A DNA stretch of 53,787 nucleotides from Streptomyces viridiviolaceus (GTDB taxonomy: Bacteria; Actinomycetota; Actinomycetes; Streptomycetales; Streptomycetaceae): positions 1 through 53,787 of the forward strand of contig NZ_BMWA01000029.1 of the NCBI RefSeq assembly GCF_014650995.1, read 5' to 3'. The position numbers and the translations under genes are program-made. Below the pieces are notes generated by a model, which saw only the letters and a program-made list of their open reading frames with translations, ran no database searches and had not been told where the DNA came from. This document shows, piece by piece, positions 33,661 to 41,328 of this stretch. Numbering within the stretch: the stretch's first letter is position 1; each line of letters opens with the position of its first letter.

Positions 33661-33730
33661 TCTCTTCTCGATGCTGAGGGTTTTTGCGTAGTTTGCGCGG
33701 TGTGTGGCCGCGGTACGGCAGGTGCTGGTG

Positions 33731-33768
33731 CAACAAAAAACCCCTCGTGCCATAAGGCAAGCGAGGGG
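33731..33768 (-). terminator. ilvB attenuator terminator
   Basis: On the minus strand CCCCTCG (33762-33768) pairs with CGAGGGG (33741-33747). An inner GCC-TTAT-GGC helix extends the structure, which is followed by six T's and GTTG. It lies between the leader peptide stop and the ilvB start, the classical layout of transcription attenuation. Confidence 0.9.
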
Positions 33769-33822
33769 AGCGCGCCGGGTGTGGGTCGCCGGGAGTCCGG
33801 GTCGGTCCGGACGTCACCAGCT

Positions 33823-33864
33823 TCAGCCGACGCGCTTTCCAAGTACGAGAATTCGGGTGCGCAT
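33823..33864 (-). CDS. ilvB leader peptide MRTRILVLGKRVG
   Basis: A 13-aa peptide whose I-L-V-L run is encoded ATT CTC GTA CTT, mostly rare codons here. Slow decoding when charged Ile, Leu or Val tRNA is short should stall the ribosome and prevent formation of the terminator 55 bp downstream. The sequence matches the actinobacterial ilvB leader I recall. The start lies seven bases after a -10-like GAGGGT, so it is probably leaderless. Confidence 0.9.
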   Translation of the reverse strand: MRTRILVLGKRVG

Positions 33865-33871
33865 GGCACTG

Positions 33872-33901
33872 ACCCTCCCCCCGGCACGCACCCACTGTCA
33901 A
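33872..33901 (-). promoter_or_regulatory. ilvB promoter
   Basis: A consensus -35, TTGACA (33896-33901, minus strand), an 18-bp spacer and a weak -10 GAGGGT (33872-33877). The -35 overlaps the stop codon of the upstream GGDEF/EAL gene, so that gene's end and the ilvB promoter share bases. Confidence 0.65.
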
Positions 33902-36900
33902 GTAGGTGGGACGGGAGTCTCATTATGTGAGCGTAGGGCCGTGCCGCCTCCGAGGACGGCGGGCAGGCCGGTGGCGGTGCCGCTGGTTGCGCCGTTGGTG
34001 TACACGGCCCCCGTGCCGCCGCCCGCGAACGCCGGTTCGGCCGGCCCGTGCGGCACCGGGTAGCGGCCGGTACCGAGCGCTCTGCGCAGCCGGTACTCGT
34101 CCAGCGGCCCGGAGAACGCCATGCCCTGCCCGTGCGTGCAGCCCATCGCGCGCAGGGCGACGACCTGCTCGGGCAGGTCCACCCCGTCGGCCACGGACTT
34201 CAGCCCCAGATCGGTGGCGATGCGGAGCAGACCGCTGGTGATCTTGTGCAGCCGCGCCGACTCGACGACCCCCTCGACCAGGCCGCGGTCGAGCTTGAGC
34301 ACGTCCACGGGGAGCCGCCTGAGGGCCGCGATCGCCGCGTAGCCGCTCCCGAAGCCGTCGAGAGCGATCCGGACGCCGACCCGCCTGAGGGCGTTCAGCC
34401 GGCGCTCCAGTTCGTCCAGGCCGACCCCTGGGTCGGTGTCCGAGAGCTCGATCACCAGGGAGCCGGGCGGCAGCCCGTGCCGGGTCAGCAGGGCCTCCAC
34501 CGAGCCGAGCGGCATGGAGCGGTCCAGCAGCCGGCGGGCGCCGATCCGGACGGACACCGGCGCCGACAGTCCCGCCGCCGCGCGTTCGGCGGCCTGTTCG
34601 ACGGCCTCCTCCAGCATCCAGCGGTCCAGTTCGGCGGTCTTGTCGCCGTCCTCGGCCACGCGCAGGAACTCGGCGGGCGTGAAGAGCACCCCCTGGGAGG
34701 AGCGCCAGCGCGCCTGGGCGCAGACCGAGGCGATCCGGCCGTCCGCGAGGGAGACCACCGGCTGGTGCAGCAGCGCGAACTCGCCGTCGTGCAGCGCGGC
34801 ACGCAGTCGCGTGGCCAGTTCGGCCTTGCGTACGACGTCCTGCTGCATCTGCGGCTTGTACAGCTCGACGCGCCCCTTGCCGCCCGCCTTGGCGCGGTAC
34901 ATGGCGAGGTCGGCGTTGCGCAGCAGCTCGCCCGCCCCGAGGCCCGGTTCGGCGAAGGCCACGCCGATGGAGGCGTTGACGCGGACATCGTTGCCGTCGA
35001 TGAGGTACGGCTGCGACAGCGTCACCCTGAGGCGGTCGGCGAGCTCCAGGATGTGCCGTTCGCGGGCCGCCCGGTCCCGGGCGCCGTCACCGACGATCAG
35101 GGCGGCGAACTCGTCGCCGCCCAGCCGGGAGGCGGTGTCGCCCTTGCGGACCGCCTCCTGGAGTCTGCGGGCGGCCTGGACGAGCAATTCGTCCCCGGCC
35201 TGGTGCCCGATCGTGTCGTTGACGGCCTTGAAGCCGTCGAGGTCGATGAAGAGGACCGCCGTGCCCCGCAGCGCGGCGCCCCGGTCGGAGGCCCGGCGGC
35301 CGGACAGAGCCTGCTGGACGCGCCGGGTGAACAGGGCCCGGTTGGGCAGGTCGGTGAGGGGGTCGTGCTCGGCGTTGTGCTGGAGCTGCGCCTGGAGGCG
35401 CACTCTCTCGGTCACGTCACGACTGTTGAAGATCAGGCCACCCTGATGACGGTTGACGGTCGACTCGACGTTGAGCCACCCGCCGTCACCGGAACGGAAG
35501 CGGCACTCGATGCGCGTGGTGGGTTCCTCGACCGGGCTGGCGGCGAGGAAGCGGCGCACCTCGTGCACCACGCAGCCGAGGTCCTCCGGATGGATGAGCC
35601 CGGCCAGTTCGCTGCCGACGAGGTCCTCGGCGGGGCGTCCGTAGACCCCGGCTGCGGCCGGGGAGACGTACCGGAGGATGCCGCTCGGCGCGGCGATCAT
35701 GATGACGTCGCTGGAGCCCTGCACGAGGGAGCGGAAGTGGTTCTCCTTCTGGGCCAGCTCCTGGGTGAGGGTGATGTTGTCGAGCAGCATGATGCCCTGG
35801 CGTATCACCAACGCGAGCACCACCGTGCCGCCGGTGAGCAGCACGACGCGGTCGACGCTGCGGCCGTTGAGGACGTTGTAGAGGATCCCCAGCGTGCAGA
35901 CCGCGGCGGCGAGGTAGGGCGTGAGCGCGGCCAGCGAGCCGGCGATGGGCCGGGCGGCCGGATAGCGGCTGTGCTCCCCGCCCGGGGAGGGCACCGGCTG
36001 GGGGCGCGCGGTGCGCGGTCCGGGCGCCTGCCCGTGGACCGCCCGCGCGTGCCCGTCGTTCCCCGCCGGCCGTCCCCGCCGGGACCCGGCCCAGGGGGCG
36101 TACGCGAGCAGCAGCGAGCCGGCGAACCAGCCCGCGTCGAGCAACTGGCCCGAGCGGTAGTTGTTGTGCAGCAGCGGTGAGGTGAACAGGGCGTCGCACA
36201 GCACCGTCAGGGCGAGCGCGCCGATCGCGGTGTTGACCGCGGACCGGTAGAAGGGCGAGCGCCTGAAGTGCAGGGCGAGCACCATGCTGATCAGGGCGAT
36301 GTCGAGCAGCGGGTACGCGAGCGACAGCGCGGTGTGCGCCACGCTCGCCCCGTCGGCCTTCGCCGCCTGCGCCAGCGCCAGGCTCCAGGCCAGCGTCAGC
36401 AGCGAGCCGCCGATCAGCGAGGCGTCCAGCACGAGGCAGACCCAACCCGCCTTCGTCACCGGCCGCTTGGCCAGTACCAGCAGCCCCACGATGGCGGGCG
36501 GCGCGAAGCACAGGAAGAACAGGTCCGCGTAGGAGGGACTGGGCACGGGCTGCCCCAGGACGACCTCGTACCAGCCCCATACCAGGTTGCCCAGGGCAGC
36601 CATCGCCGAGGAGAGGGCGAACAGCAGCCAGGCGGGCCGGAAGCGGACCAGGTGGCTACGGGCGTAGAGGAAGCAGGACACGGCCGCCGCCGCGGCAGCC
36701 GCGCTCAGCCCGAAGTCACCCATGACCTTCGCCAGCAGCTCCGAACCCCAGCCGAGCGCGGAACCGACGGCGTATCCCGCGCAGACGAGGGCCAGCGCGA
36801 GCTGGCGGTACAGGGTCGGCCCGCCGGAGGTGACGGACCGGCGGGGCAGCAGGGGCCCCGGCGGAGTCTGCGTCCGCAGTGCTCCGTCGAGGGTCGGTAC

Positions 36901-37113
36901 GGGGGGCGGCGGACTCACCGGTCCCTCCCGGTCCGCGCCGCTCCCCGGTCCTGCGCGTCCCGGTGCACCGGGTGGGCGTACCTCCTGCGGGTGCCCGGCC
37001 TGCGCTGGTGGGGATGGTGATGGCTGTGGTGGCCGCCGTGCCGACCGCGTCTGCGTGCGGTCGCGTGCCAGGGCCGTCGCCGGCGGCTCCGCCGCGTCGG
37101 ATCGCTCGTCCAT
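33898..37113 (-). CDS. Membrane GGDEF/EAL protein with degenerate EAL (c-di-GMP signalling)
   Basis: About 1071 aa. A Pro/Arg-rich N-terminus (about 1-110) precedes roughly nine or ten membrane helices (about 115-440). A PAS domain follows (RSLVQGSSDVIMIAAPSGIL, about 455-575), then GGDEF (LGGDEFAALIV, near 665) and EAL (about 780-1040). The GGDEF signature is complete, so diguanylate cyclase activity is possible. The EAL domain looks inactive: the EAL signature is AQARW, and DDFG is DGFGSG. It probably synthesises c-di-GMP in response to a membrane or PAS-sensed signal, or binds nucleotides only. From memory S. coelicolor has a similar gene beside ilvB. The start is uncertain: ATG 37113, or a TTG or GTG near 37152. 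Confidence 0.85.
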   Translation of the reverse strand: MDERSDAAEPPATALARDRTQTRSARRPPQPSPSPPAQAGHPQEVRPPGAPGRAGPGSGADREGPVSPPPPVPTLDGALRTQTPPGPLLPRRSVTSGGPTLYRQLALALVCAGYAVGSALGWGSELLAKVMGDFGLSAAAAAAAVSCFLYARSHLVRFRPAWLLFALSSAMAALGNLVWGWYEVVLGQPVPSPSYADLFFLCFAPPAIVGLLVLAKRPVTKAGWVCLVLDASLIGGSLLTLAWSLALAQAAKADGASVAHTALSLAYPLLDIALISMVLALHFRRSPFYRSAVNTAIGALALTVLCDALFTSPLLHNNYRSGQLLDAGWFAGSLLLAYAPWAGSRRGRPAGNDGHARAVHGQAPGPRTARPQPVPSPGGEHSRYPAARPIAGSLAALTPYLAAAVCTLGILYNVLNGRSVDRVVLLTGGTVVLALVIRQGIMLLDNITLTQELAQKENHFRSLVQGSSDVIMIAAPSGILRYVSPAAAGVYGRPAEDLVGSELAGLIHPEDLGCVVHEVRRFLAASPVEEPTTRIECRFRSGDGGWLNVESTVNRHQGGLIFNSRDVTERVRLQAQLQHNAEHDPLTDLPNRALFTRRVQQALSGRRASDRGAALRGTAVLFIDLDGFKAVNDTIGHQAGDELLVQAARRLQEAVRKGDTASRLGGDEFAALIVGDGARDRAARERHILELADRLRVTLSQPYLIDGNDVRVNASIGVAFAEPGLGAGELLRNADLAMYRAKAGGKGRVELYKPQMQQDVVRKAELATRLRAALHDGEFALLHQPVVSLADGRIASVCAQARWRSSQGVLFTPAEFLRVAEDGDKTAELDRWMLEEAVEQAAERAAAGLSAPVSVRIGARRLLDRSMPLGSVEALLTRHGLPPGSLVIELSDTDPGVGLDELERRLNALRRVGVRIALDGFGSGYAAIAALRRLPVDVLKLDRGLVEGVVESARLHKITSGLLRIATDLGLKSVADGVDLPEQVVALRAMGCTHGQGMAFSGPLDEYRLRRALGTGRYPVPHGPAEPAFAGGGTGAVYTNGATSGTATGLPAVLGGGTALRSHNETPVPPT

Positions 37114-37311
37114 AGGCCGTGCATCGCCCGTCGCCCCCCTCACAGTCTGCAATGTCCATCCCCGGCGCCGAACGGTCCGCGGCGCAGCCCCTGTCGGGAC
37201 GATACACCAGTCTCGTCACTCAGGGACATAGGTTCTCTACGCTCCGTGACGACCAGCGGGAATGCGGGTACCCACCGCGTCCGAGGGAATGCGGAGGGTG
37301 CCTGAAGCGGA

Positions 37312-38253
37312 TCACTCGCCCGTCGTAAGCATCACGTTGCGCAGTGGCTCCCGGTTCACGAAGCGGTTCAACTGGTCCACCAGCAGCCGCTTCGCACGCG
37401 GCAGGAAGGCGGACGTCGGCCCGCCGACGTGCGGGCTGATGAGCACTCCCGGAGCCTGCCACAAGGGGTGGCCCGGCGGCAGCGGTTCGGGATCGGTGAC
37501 GTCGAGGGCGGCGGTGATGCGCCCGCTCTCCAGTTCGGTGAGCAGCGCCTTGGTGTCGACGACGGGGCCGCGGGCGACGTTGACGAGCAGGGCACCGTCC
37601 TTCATGCGGGCCAGGAAGTCCGCGTTCACCAGGCCACGGGTGGTCTCGGTGAGCGGCGTGGAGATGACGACGACGTCCGCCTCCGGGAGCAGGGCGGGGA
37701 GTTCGGTGAGCGGATGCACCGGCCCGCGCGCCGTGGTGCGAGCGGAGCGCGCGACGCGCGCCACCCGCGCGACCTCGAACGGCACGAGCCGGTCCTCGAT
37801 CGCCGCGCCGATCGATCCGTAGCCCACGACGAGGACGCTGCGGTCGGCGAGCGCGGGCCGGAACCCGCCGAGCCACTCCCCTCTGTCCTGCGCCCGCACG
37901 AAGTCGGGGACGCCGCGCAGCGACGCCAGGATCAGCGTCAGGGTGAGCTCCGCCGTGCTGGCCTCGTGCACCCCGCGCGCATTGCACAGCCGCACCCCCG
38001 CGGGCAGGTGCTTCAGCCCCGGCAGCACGTGGTCGATGCCGGCGGACAGGGTCTGCACGACCTGCACGGAGCGCATCGCCGGCAGCGGACGCACGCCGAT
38101 CTCGCTGGGCTTCATGTAGGGGACGACGTAGTACGCGCAGTCGGCCGGGTCCGCGGGGAAGTCCTCGGCACCGTCCCAGAAGCGGTAGGCGGGGCCCTCG
38201 GGGAGTCCCTCGATCTCGTCCGGCGGGATGGGCAGCCACACGTCAGCAGTCAT
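37312..38253 (-). CDS. D-isomer 2-hydroxyacid dehydrogenase family protein
   Basis: A 313-aa NAD(P)-dependent oxidoreductase. The Rossmann segment is SVLVVGYGSIGAAIEDRL (about 140-157). The catalytic residues are Arg in NVARGPVVDTKALL, Glu in DVTDPEPLPPGHPLW and His in LISPHVGG. The family reduces 2-keto acids such as glyoxylate, hydroxypyruvate or phosphonopyruvate, and the substrate here is undetermined. It is divergent from the aldo/keto reductase gene, with 76 bp between the starts. Confidence 0.88.
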   Translation of the reverse strand: MTADVWLPIPPDEIEGLPEGPAYRFWDGAEDFPADPADCAYYVVPYMKPSEIGVRPLPAMRSVQVVQTLSAGIDHVLPGLKHLPAGVRLCNARGVHEASTAELTLTLILASLRGVPDFVRAQDRGEWLGGFRPALADRSVLVVGYGSIGAAIEDRLVPFEVARVARVARSARTTARGPVHPLTELPALLPEADVVVISTPLTETTRGLVNADFLARMKDGALLVNVARGPVVDTKALLTELESGRITAALDVTDPEPLPPGHPLWQAPGVLISPHVGGPTSAFLPRAKRLLVDQLNRFVNREPLRNVMLTTGE

Positions 38254-38329
38254 GGTCAGGAGGCTATGTCAGGGGCTCGTGGGCGCAGAGGTTAGGTTGG
38301 GTGACCTGAAGAGGGAGGGTCACGACCAG

Positions 38330-39328
38330 GTGGAGCGCAGGACGATCGGCGCGGCGGCACTCGCGGTGGGGGCCGTCGGCCTGGGGTGCATGCCGATGAG
38401 CTGGGCGTACAGCGCGTCGCGGCAACGGGGCGACGAGTCGCTCAGGGCGGTGCACCGGGCGCTCGACCTGGGCTCGTCCCTGCTGGACACGGCGGACATG
38501 TACGGCCCGTTCACCAACGAGCTGCTGCTGGGGCGGGTGTTGAAGGAGCGGCGCTCCGACGCCTTCGTGTCGACCAAGGTCGGTCTGCTGGTCGGCGACC
38601 AGCACATCGTGGCCAACGGCCGCCCCGGCTATGTGAAGCGCGCCTGCGACGCCTCCCTGCGCCGGCTGCAGACGGACGTCATCGACCTCTACCAGCTGCA
38701 CCGCGCCGATCCCGAGGTGCCCGTCGAGGAGACCTGGGGCGCGATGGCGGAGCTCGTGCGGGCCGGAAAGGTGCGGGCGTTGGGGCTCTGCGCGGTCGGC
38801 GCGCGGTCGGCCCGGCGGCCGGGGGCGCGCCTGCACGACGCGACGGTCCGGCAGCTGGAGCGGCTGCAGCAGGTCTTCCCGGTGAGCGCGGTGGAGGCCG
38901 AGCTGTCGGTGTGGTCGCCGGAGGCCCTTCAGTCGCTGTTGCCGTGGTGCGAGGCGCGGGGCGTCGGCCTGCTCGCCGCGATGCCGCTCGGCAACGGCTT
39001 CCTGACCGGCACGCTGACGCCCGGCGAGGGTTTCGAACCGGAGGACCTGCGCGCCCGGCATCCCCGCTTCACCGCCGAGATGATGGCCGCCAACCAGCCG
39101 ATCGTGGTGGGCCTGCGCCGGATCGCGGCCCGGCACGGCGACGATGTCACGCCGGCCCAGGTGGCGCTGGCCTGGGTGCTGGCGCAGGGACGGCACGTGG
39201 TCCCGGTGCCGGGCACGAAGCAGGAGCGCTGGGCGGCGCAGAACGCCGCGGCGGCCGCGCTGCGGCTGACCCCGCAGGACCTGGCGGAGATACGCGGCCT
39301 CCCGGCGGCGCAGGGGTCGTGGGAGTGA
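38330..39328 (+). CDS. Aldo/keto reductase
   Basis: A 332-aa NADPH-dependent TIM-barrel reductase. The catalytic tetrad is visible: Asp in SLLDTADMYGP, Tyr in the same motif (DMYG), Lys in VSTKVGLL and His in YQLHRADP. The cofactor-binding end VPVPGTKQERWAAQNAAAA is typical of AKR11/AKR13-like proteins. The GTG at 38330 (VERRTIG) was chosen because GGAGGG precedes it and the family starts there; an upstream in-frame extension runs into the divergent gene's promoter. TAGGTT (38293-38298) is a candidate -10. Confidence 0.88.
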   Translation: MERRTIGAAALAVGAVGLGCMPMSWAYSASRQRGDESLRAVHRALDLGSSLLDTADMYGPFTNELLLGRVLKERRSDAFVSTKVGLLVGDQHIVANGRPGYVKRACDASLRRLQTDVIDLYQLHRADPEVPVEETWGAMAELVRAGKVRALGLCAVGARSARRPGARLHDATVRQLERLQQVFPVSAVEAELSVWSPEALQSLLPWCEARGVGLLAAMPLGNGFLTGTLTPGEGFEPEDLRARHPRFTAEMMAANQPIVVGLRRIAARHGDDVTPAQVALAWVLAQGRHVVPVPGTKQERWAAQNAAAAALRLTPQDLAEIRGLPAAQGSWE

Positions 39329-39876
39329 CGGCTCGGGCCGACGCCCGGGTCCCGTCCGGCCGCGGTCTCCGGCTGTTCCGTCGGCGGGGCTTGCCGATCC
39401 CGTCGGACGCCGGGCCTGGGGCCGCTCGGTTCACGGGCCGCGCCGACCGGGCCAAGGACCGTTCCGTACCTGGGACCACACCGGTCACGTGAGGCACCGG
39501 GCCGGGAACCGCACCGCACAGGGACCGTCACGCAAGCTCGGCCGAGGGCCACACAGCACAGAGGGACCCCAGGGCGGGCGCTGGGCCGGAAGCACACCGC
39601 GCACGAACCGTCACAAGCGGGCCGAGGACCACATCTCCCACACAGGCCACACCAGTTCCCTGGTCGGCGCCGGGTCAGGAACCGCTGCTGGGACCACCGC
39701 AATCCAGGCCGCGCGCCACACGGCACACAGGAGCCAGACAGGGCCCGGGCGGCGCTCGGTGAGGGGCCTCTCCCCTGCCCGGGGGCGCGCGTTCGCGGGA
39801 TTCGGGGATCGGTGATCGGGAACCTGGAAGGCTCGGGCGGTGTAAGACAGGTAGAACCCACCGCGTCGAAGGGACC
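39329..39876. repeat. 548-bp intergenic region with degenerate repeats
   Basis: No convincing gene. The middle is built of short related words (GGGACC, CCGTCAC, GGCCGAGG, CCACA). A clear pair of degraded copies is at about 39510-39561 and 39592-39645, both reading ACCG(C)(A)CA..ACCGTCAC..AAGC..GGCCGAGG.CCACA, a period near 84 bp. Long open minus-strand frames here are low-complexity (Cys/Arg/Pro-rich) and rejected as genes. The right end carries the promoter of the next gene. Confidence 0.55.
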
Positions 39877-41043
39877 ATGATCGTGCAACGTCGAGCCGTG
39901 ACGGCCGTGTTGGCCGCCGCCACGCTCCTGCTGACAGCCGGTTGCTCCTCCGACGACGGAGAGACGCCGGGCGCGGAGGACAACGCCACCCCGAGCCGTA
40001 CGGCGGCTCAGTCCCCGCCCTCTCGGACGGCCGAGGAGACGCCCCCCGCCAAGGGCTCCGTGAAAGTGGTCCGCACGGTCGCCACGGGCCTGAAGAGCCC
40101 CTGGGACCTGGCCCCGCTGCCGGACGGCGACCTGCTGGTCTCCTCCCGCGACGAGGGCACGATCACCCGGGTCGACGACAGGACGGGCAGGAAGACCGAG
40201 CTGGGCGAGGTGCCGGGGGTGTCACCGGCCGGTGAGGGTGGTCTCCTCGGCATCGCGCTCTCCCCCGACTACGCCTCGGACCACATGATCTACGCCTACT
40301 TCACCTCGGCCTCGGACAACCGGATCGTCCGCATGCTCCACGACGCGAAGAAGCCGTCCGGTGAGCAACTGGGCGCCCCGGACACGATCTTCAAGGGCAT
40401 CCCCAAGGGCGTCATCCACAACGGCGGCCGGATCGCCTTCGGCCCGGACAAGATGCTGTACGCGGGCACGGGCGAGAGCGGCGACACGGGCCTGTCGCAG
40501 GACAGGGACTCCCTCGGTGGCAAGATCCTGCGCCTGACCCCGGAGGGCGAGCCGGCGCCGGGCAACCCGTTCCCGGACTCCCCGGTCTACACCTACGGCC
40601 ACCGCAATGTGCAGGGACTGGCCTGGGACTCAGAACAGCGGCTGTTCGCCTCGGAGTTCGGCCAGAACACATGGGACGAGCTGAACGCGATCAAGCCGGG
40701 TGACAACTACGGCTGGCCGGAGGCGGAGGGCAGGTCCGGCGGCACCGAGTTCCACGACCCCCTGGCCCAGTGGGGCACGGACGAGGCCTCGCCCAGCGGC
40801 ATCGCCCACGCCGAGGGTTCCGTCTGGATGGCGGGCCTGCGCGGCCAGCGCCTGTGGCGCATACCGCTGAAGGGCACGGAGGCCGCCGCCGAGCCGCAGG
40901 CGTTCCTGGAGGGCGAGTACGGCCGTCTGCGCACGGTGGTCGCGGCGGGCGGCGACAAGCTGTGGCTGATGACGAGCAACACGGACGGCCGGGGCGACGC
41001 AAAGGAGGGCGACGACCGGATTCTGGAGCTGGAGGTGAAGTAG
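39877..41043 (+). CDS. Lipoprotein PQQ-type glucose/sorbosone dehydrogenase
   Basis: A 388-aa lipoprotein. The signal peptide ends in the lipobox LLTAGC, with Cys23 to be lipidated, followed by a Ser/Thr/Pro linker (24-60). The GSDH six-bladed propeller follows: LKSPWDLAPLPDGDLLVSSRDEGTI, GEGGLLGIALSPDY, GGRIAFGPDKMLYAGTGE, YTYGHRNVQGLAWD and LFASEFGQNTWDELNAI with NYGWPEAEG. This corresponds to soluble aldose sugar dehydrogenases that use PQQ and calcium, expected to oxidise sugars at the outer face of the membrane. GAAGG precedes the ATG. No PQQ synthesis genes are in the window, so activity with the cofactor is uncertain. Confidence 0.88.
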   Translation: MIVQRRAVTAVLAAATLLLTAGCSSDDGETPGAEDNATPSRTAAQSPPSRTAEETPPAKGSVKVVRTVATGLKSPWDLAPLPDGDLLVSSRDEGTITRVDDRTGRKTELGEVPGVSPAGEGGLLGIALSPDYASDHMIYAYFTSASDNRIVRMLHDAKKPSGEQLGAPDTIFKGIPKGVIHNGGRIAFGPDKMLYAGTGESGDTGLSQDRDSLGGKILRLTPEGEPAPGNPFPDSPVYTYGHRNVQGLAWDSEQRLFASEFGQNTWDELNAIKPGDNYGWPEAEGRSGGTEFHDPLAQWGTDEASPSGIAHAEGSVWMAGLRGQRLWRIPLKGTEAAAEPQAFLEGEYGRLRTVVAAGGDKLWLMTSNTDGRGDAKEGDDRILELEVK

Positions 41044-41056
41044 GCGGCGCCGTCCC

Positions 41057-41290
41057 TCACCCGGGACGTCGTCCCTCTCCCGGAGGGTCCTCCTCCCCGG
41101 GCGGCTGGTCGGCGGGCTCCGCGTCCTTGGGACCCGGCAGGCGTACGACGACCTTGCCCGAGCCGAGGTCTATGGGTCCGTGTCCCGGGTCGCCGTCGCC
41201 GACGTCCTCCCGGGTCAGTTCCAGCCGGTTCTGCTCGTCGCGGGTGTGCTTGCGGCCTGGGGCGAACAGATCCTCGAAGACGTTGAACAC
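41057..41290 (-). CDS. Small conserved Streptomyces protein (77 aa, DUF6191-like)
   Basis: A 77-aa soluble protein: FNVFEDLFAPGRKHTRDEQN, then RLELTREDVGDGDPGHGPID and LGSGKVVVRLPG, with an acidic Pro-rich tail. It resembles the short Streptomyces proteins I recall as DUF6191, sharing LFAPGRKHT and REDxGDGDPG. The GTG at 41290 was chosen because GGGAGG lies five or six bases upstream; TTG 41293 is less likely. It has no membrane segment and no catalytic motif. It is convergent with the sorbosone dehydrogenase gene. Confidence 0.65.
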   Translation of the reverse strand: MFNVFEDLFAPGRKHTRDEQNRLELTREDVGDGDPGHGPIDLGSGKVVVRLPGPKDAEPADQPPGEEDPPGEGRRPG

Positions 41291-41328
41291 CAAAGCCTCC
41301 CTCGGCGAGGTCTGTTACAGCGTAAGCC

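Noticed and set aside
31262..33901. Apparent fusion of ilvH with a long upstream extension through ilvB
   Set aside because: The extension is an out-of-frame reading of ilvB on the same strand; ilvB and ilvH each have their own start, stop and family boundaries.
38929..39888. Cys/Arg-rich minus-strand frame across the 39.3-39.9 kb gap
   Set aside because: Low-complexity, starts inside the aldo/keto reductase and coincides with degenerate repeats; no ribosome binding site or family match.
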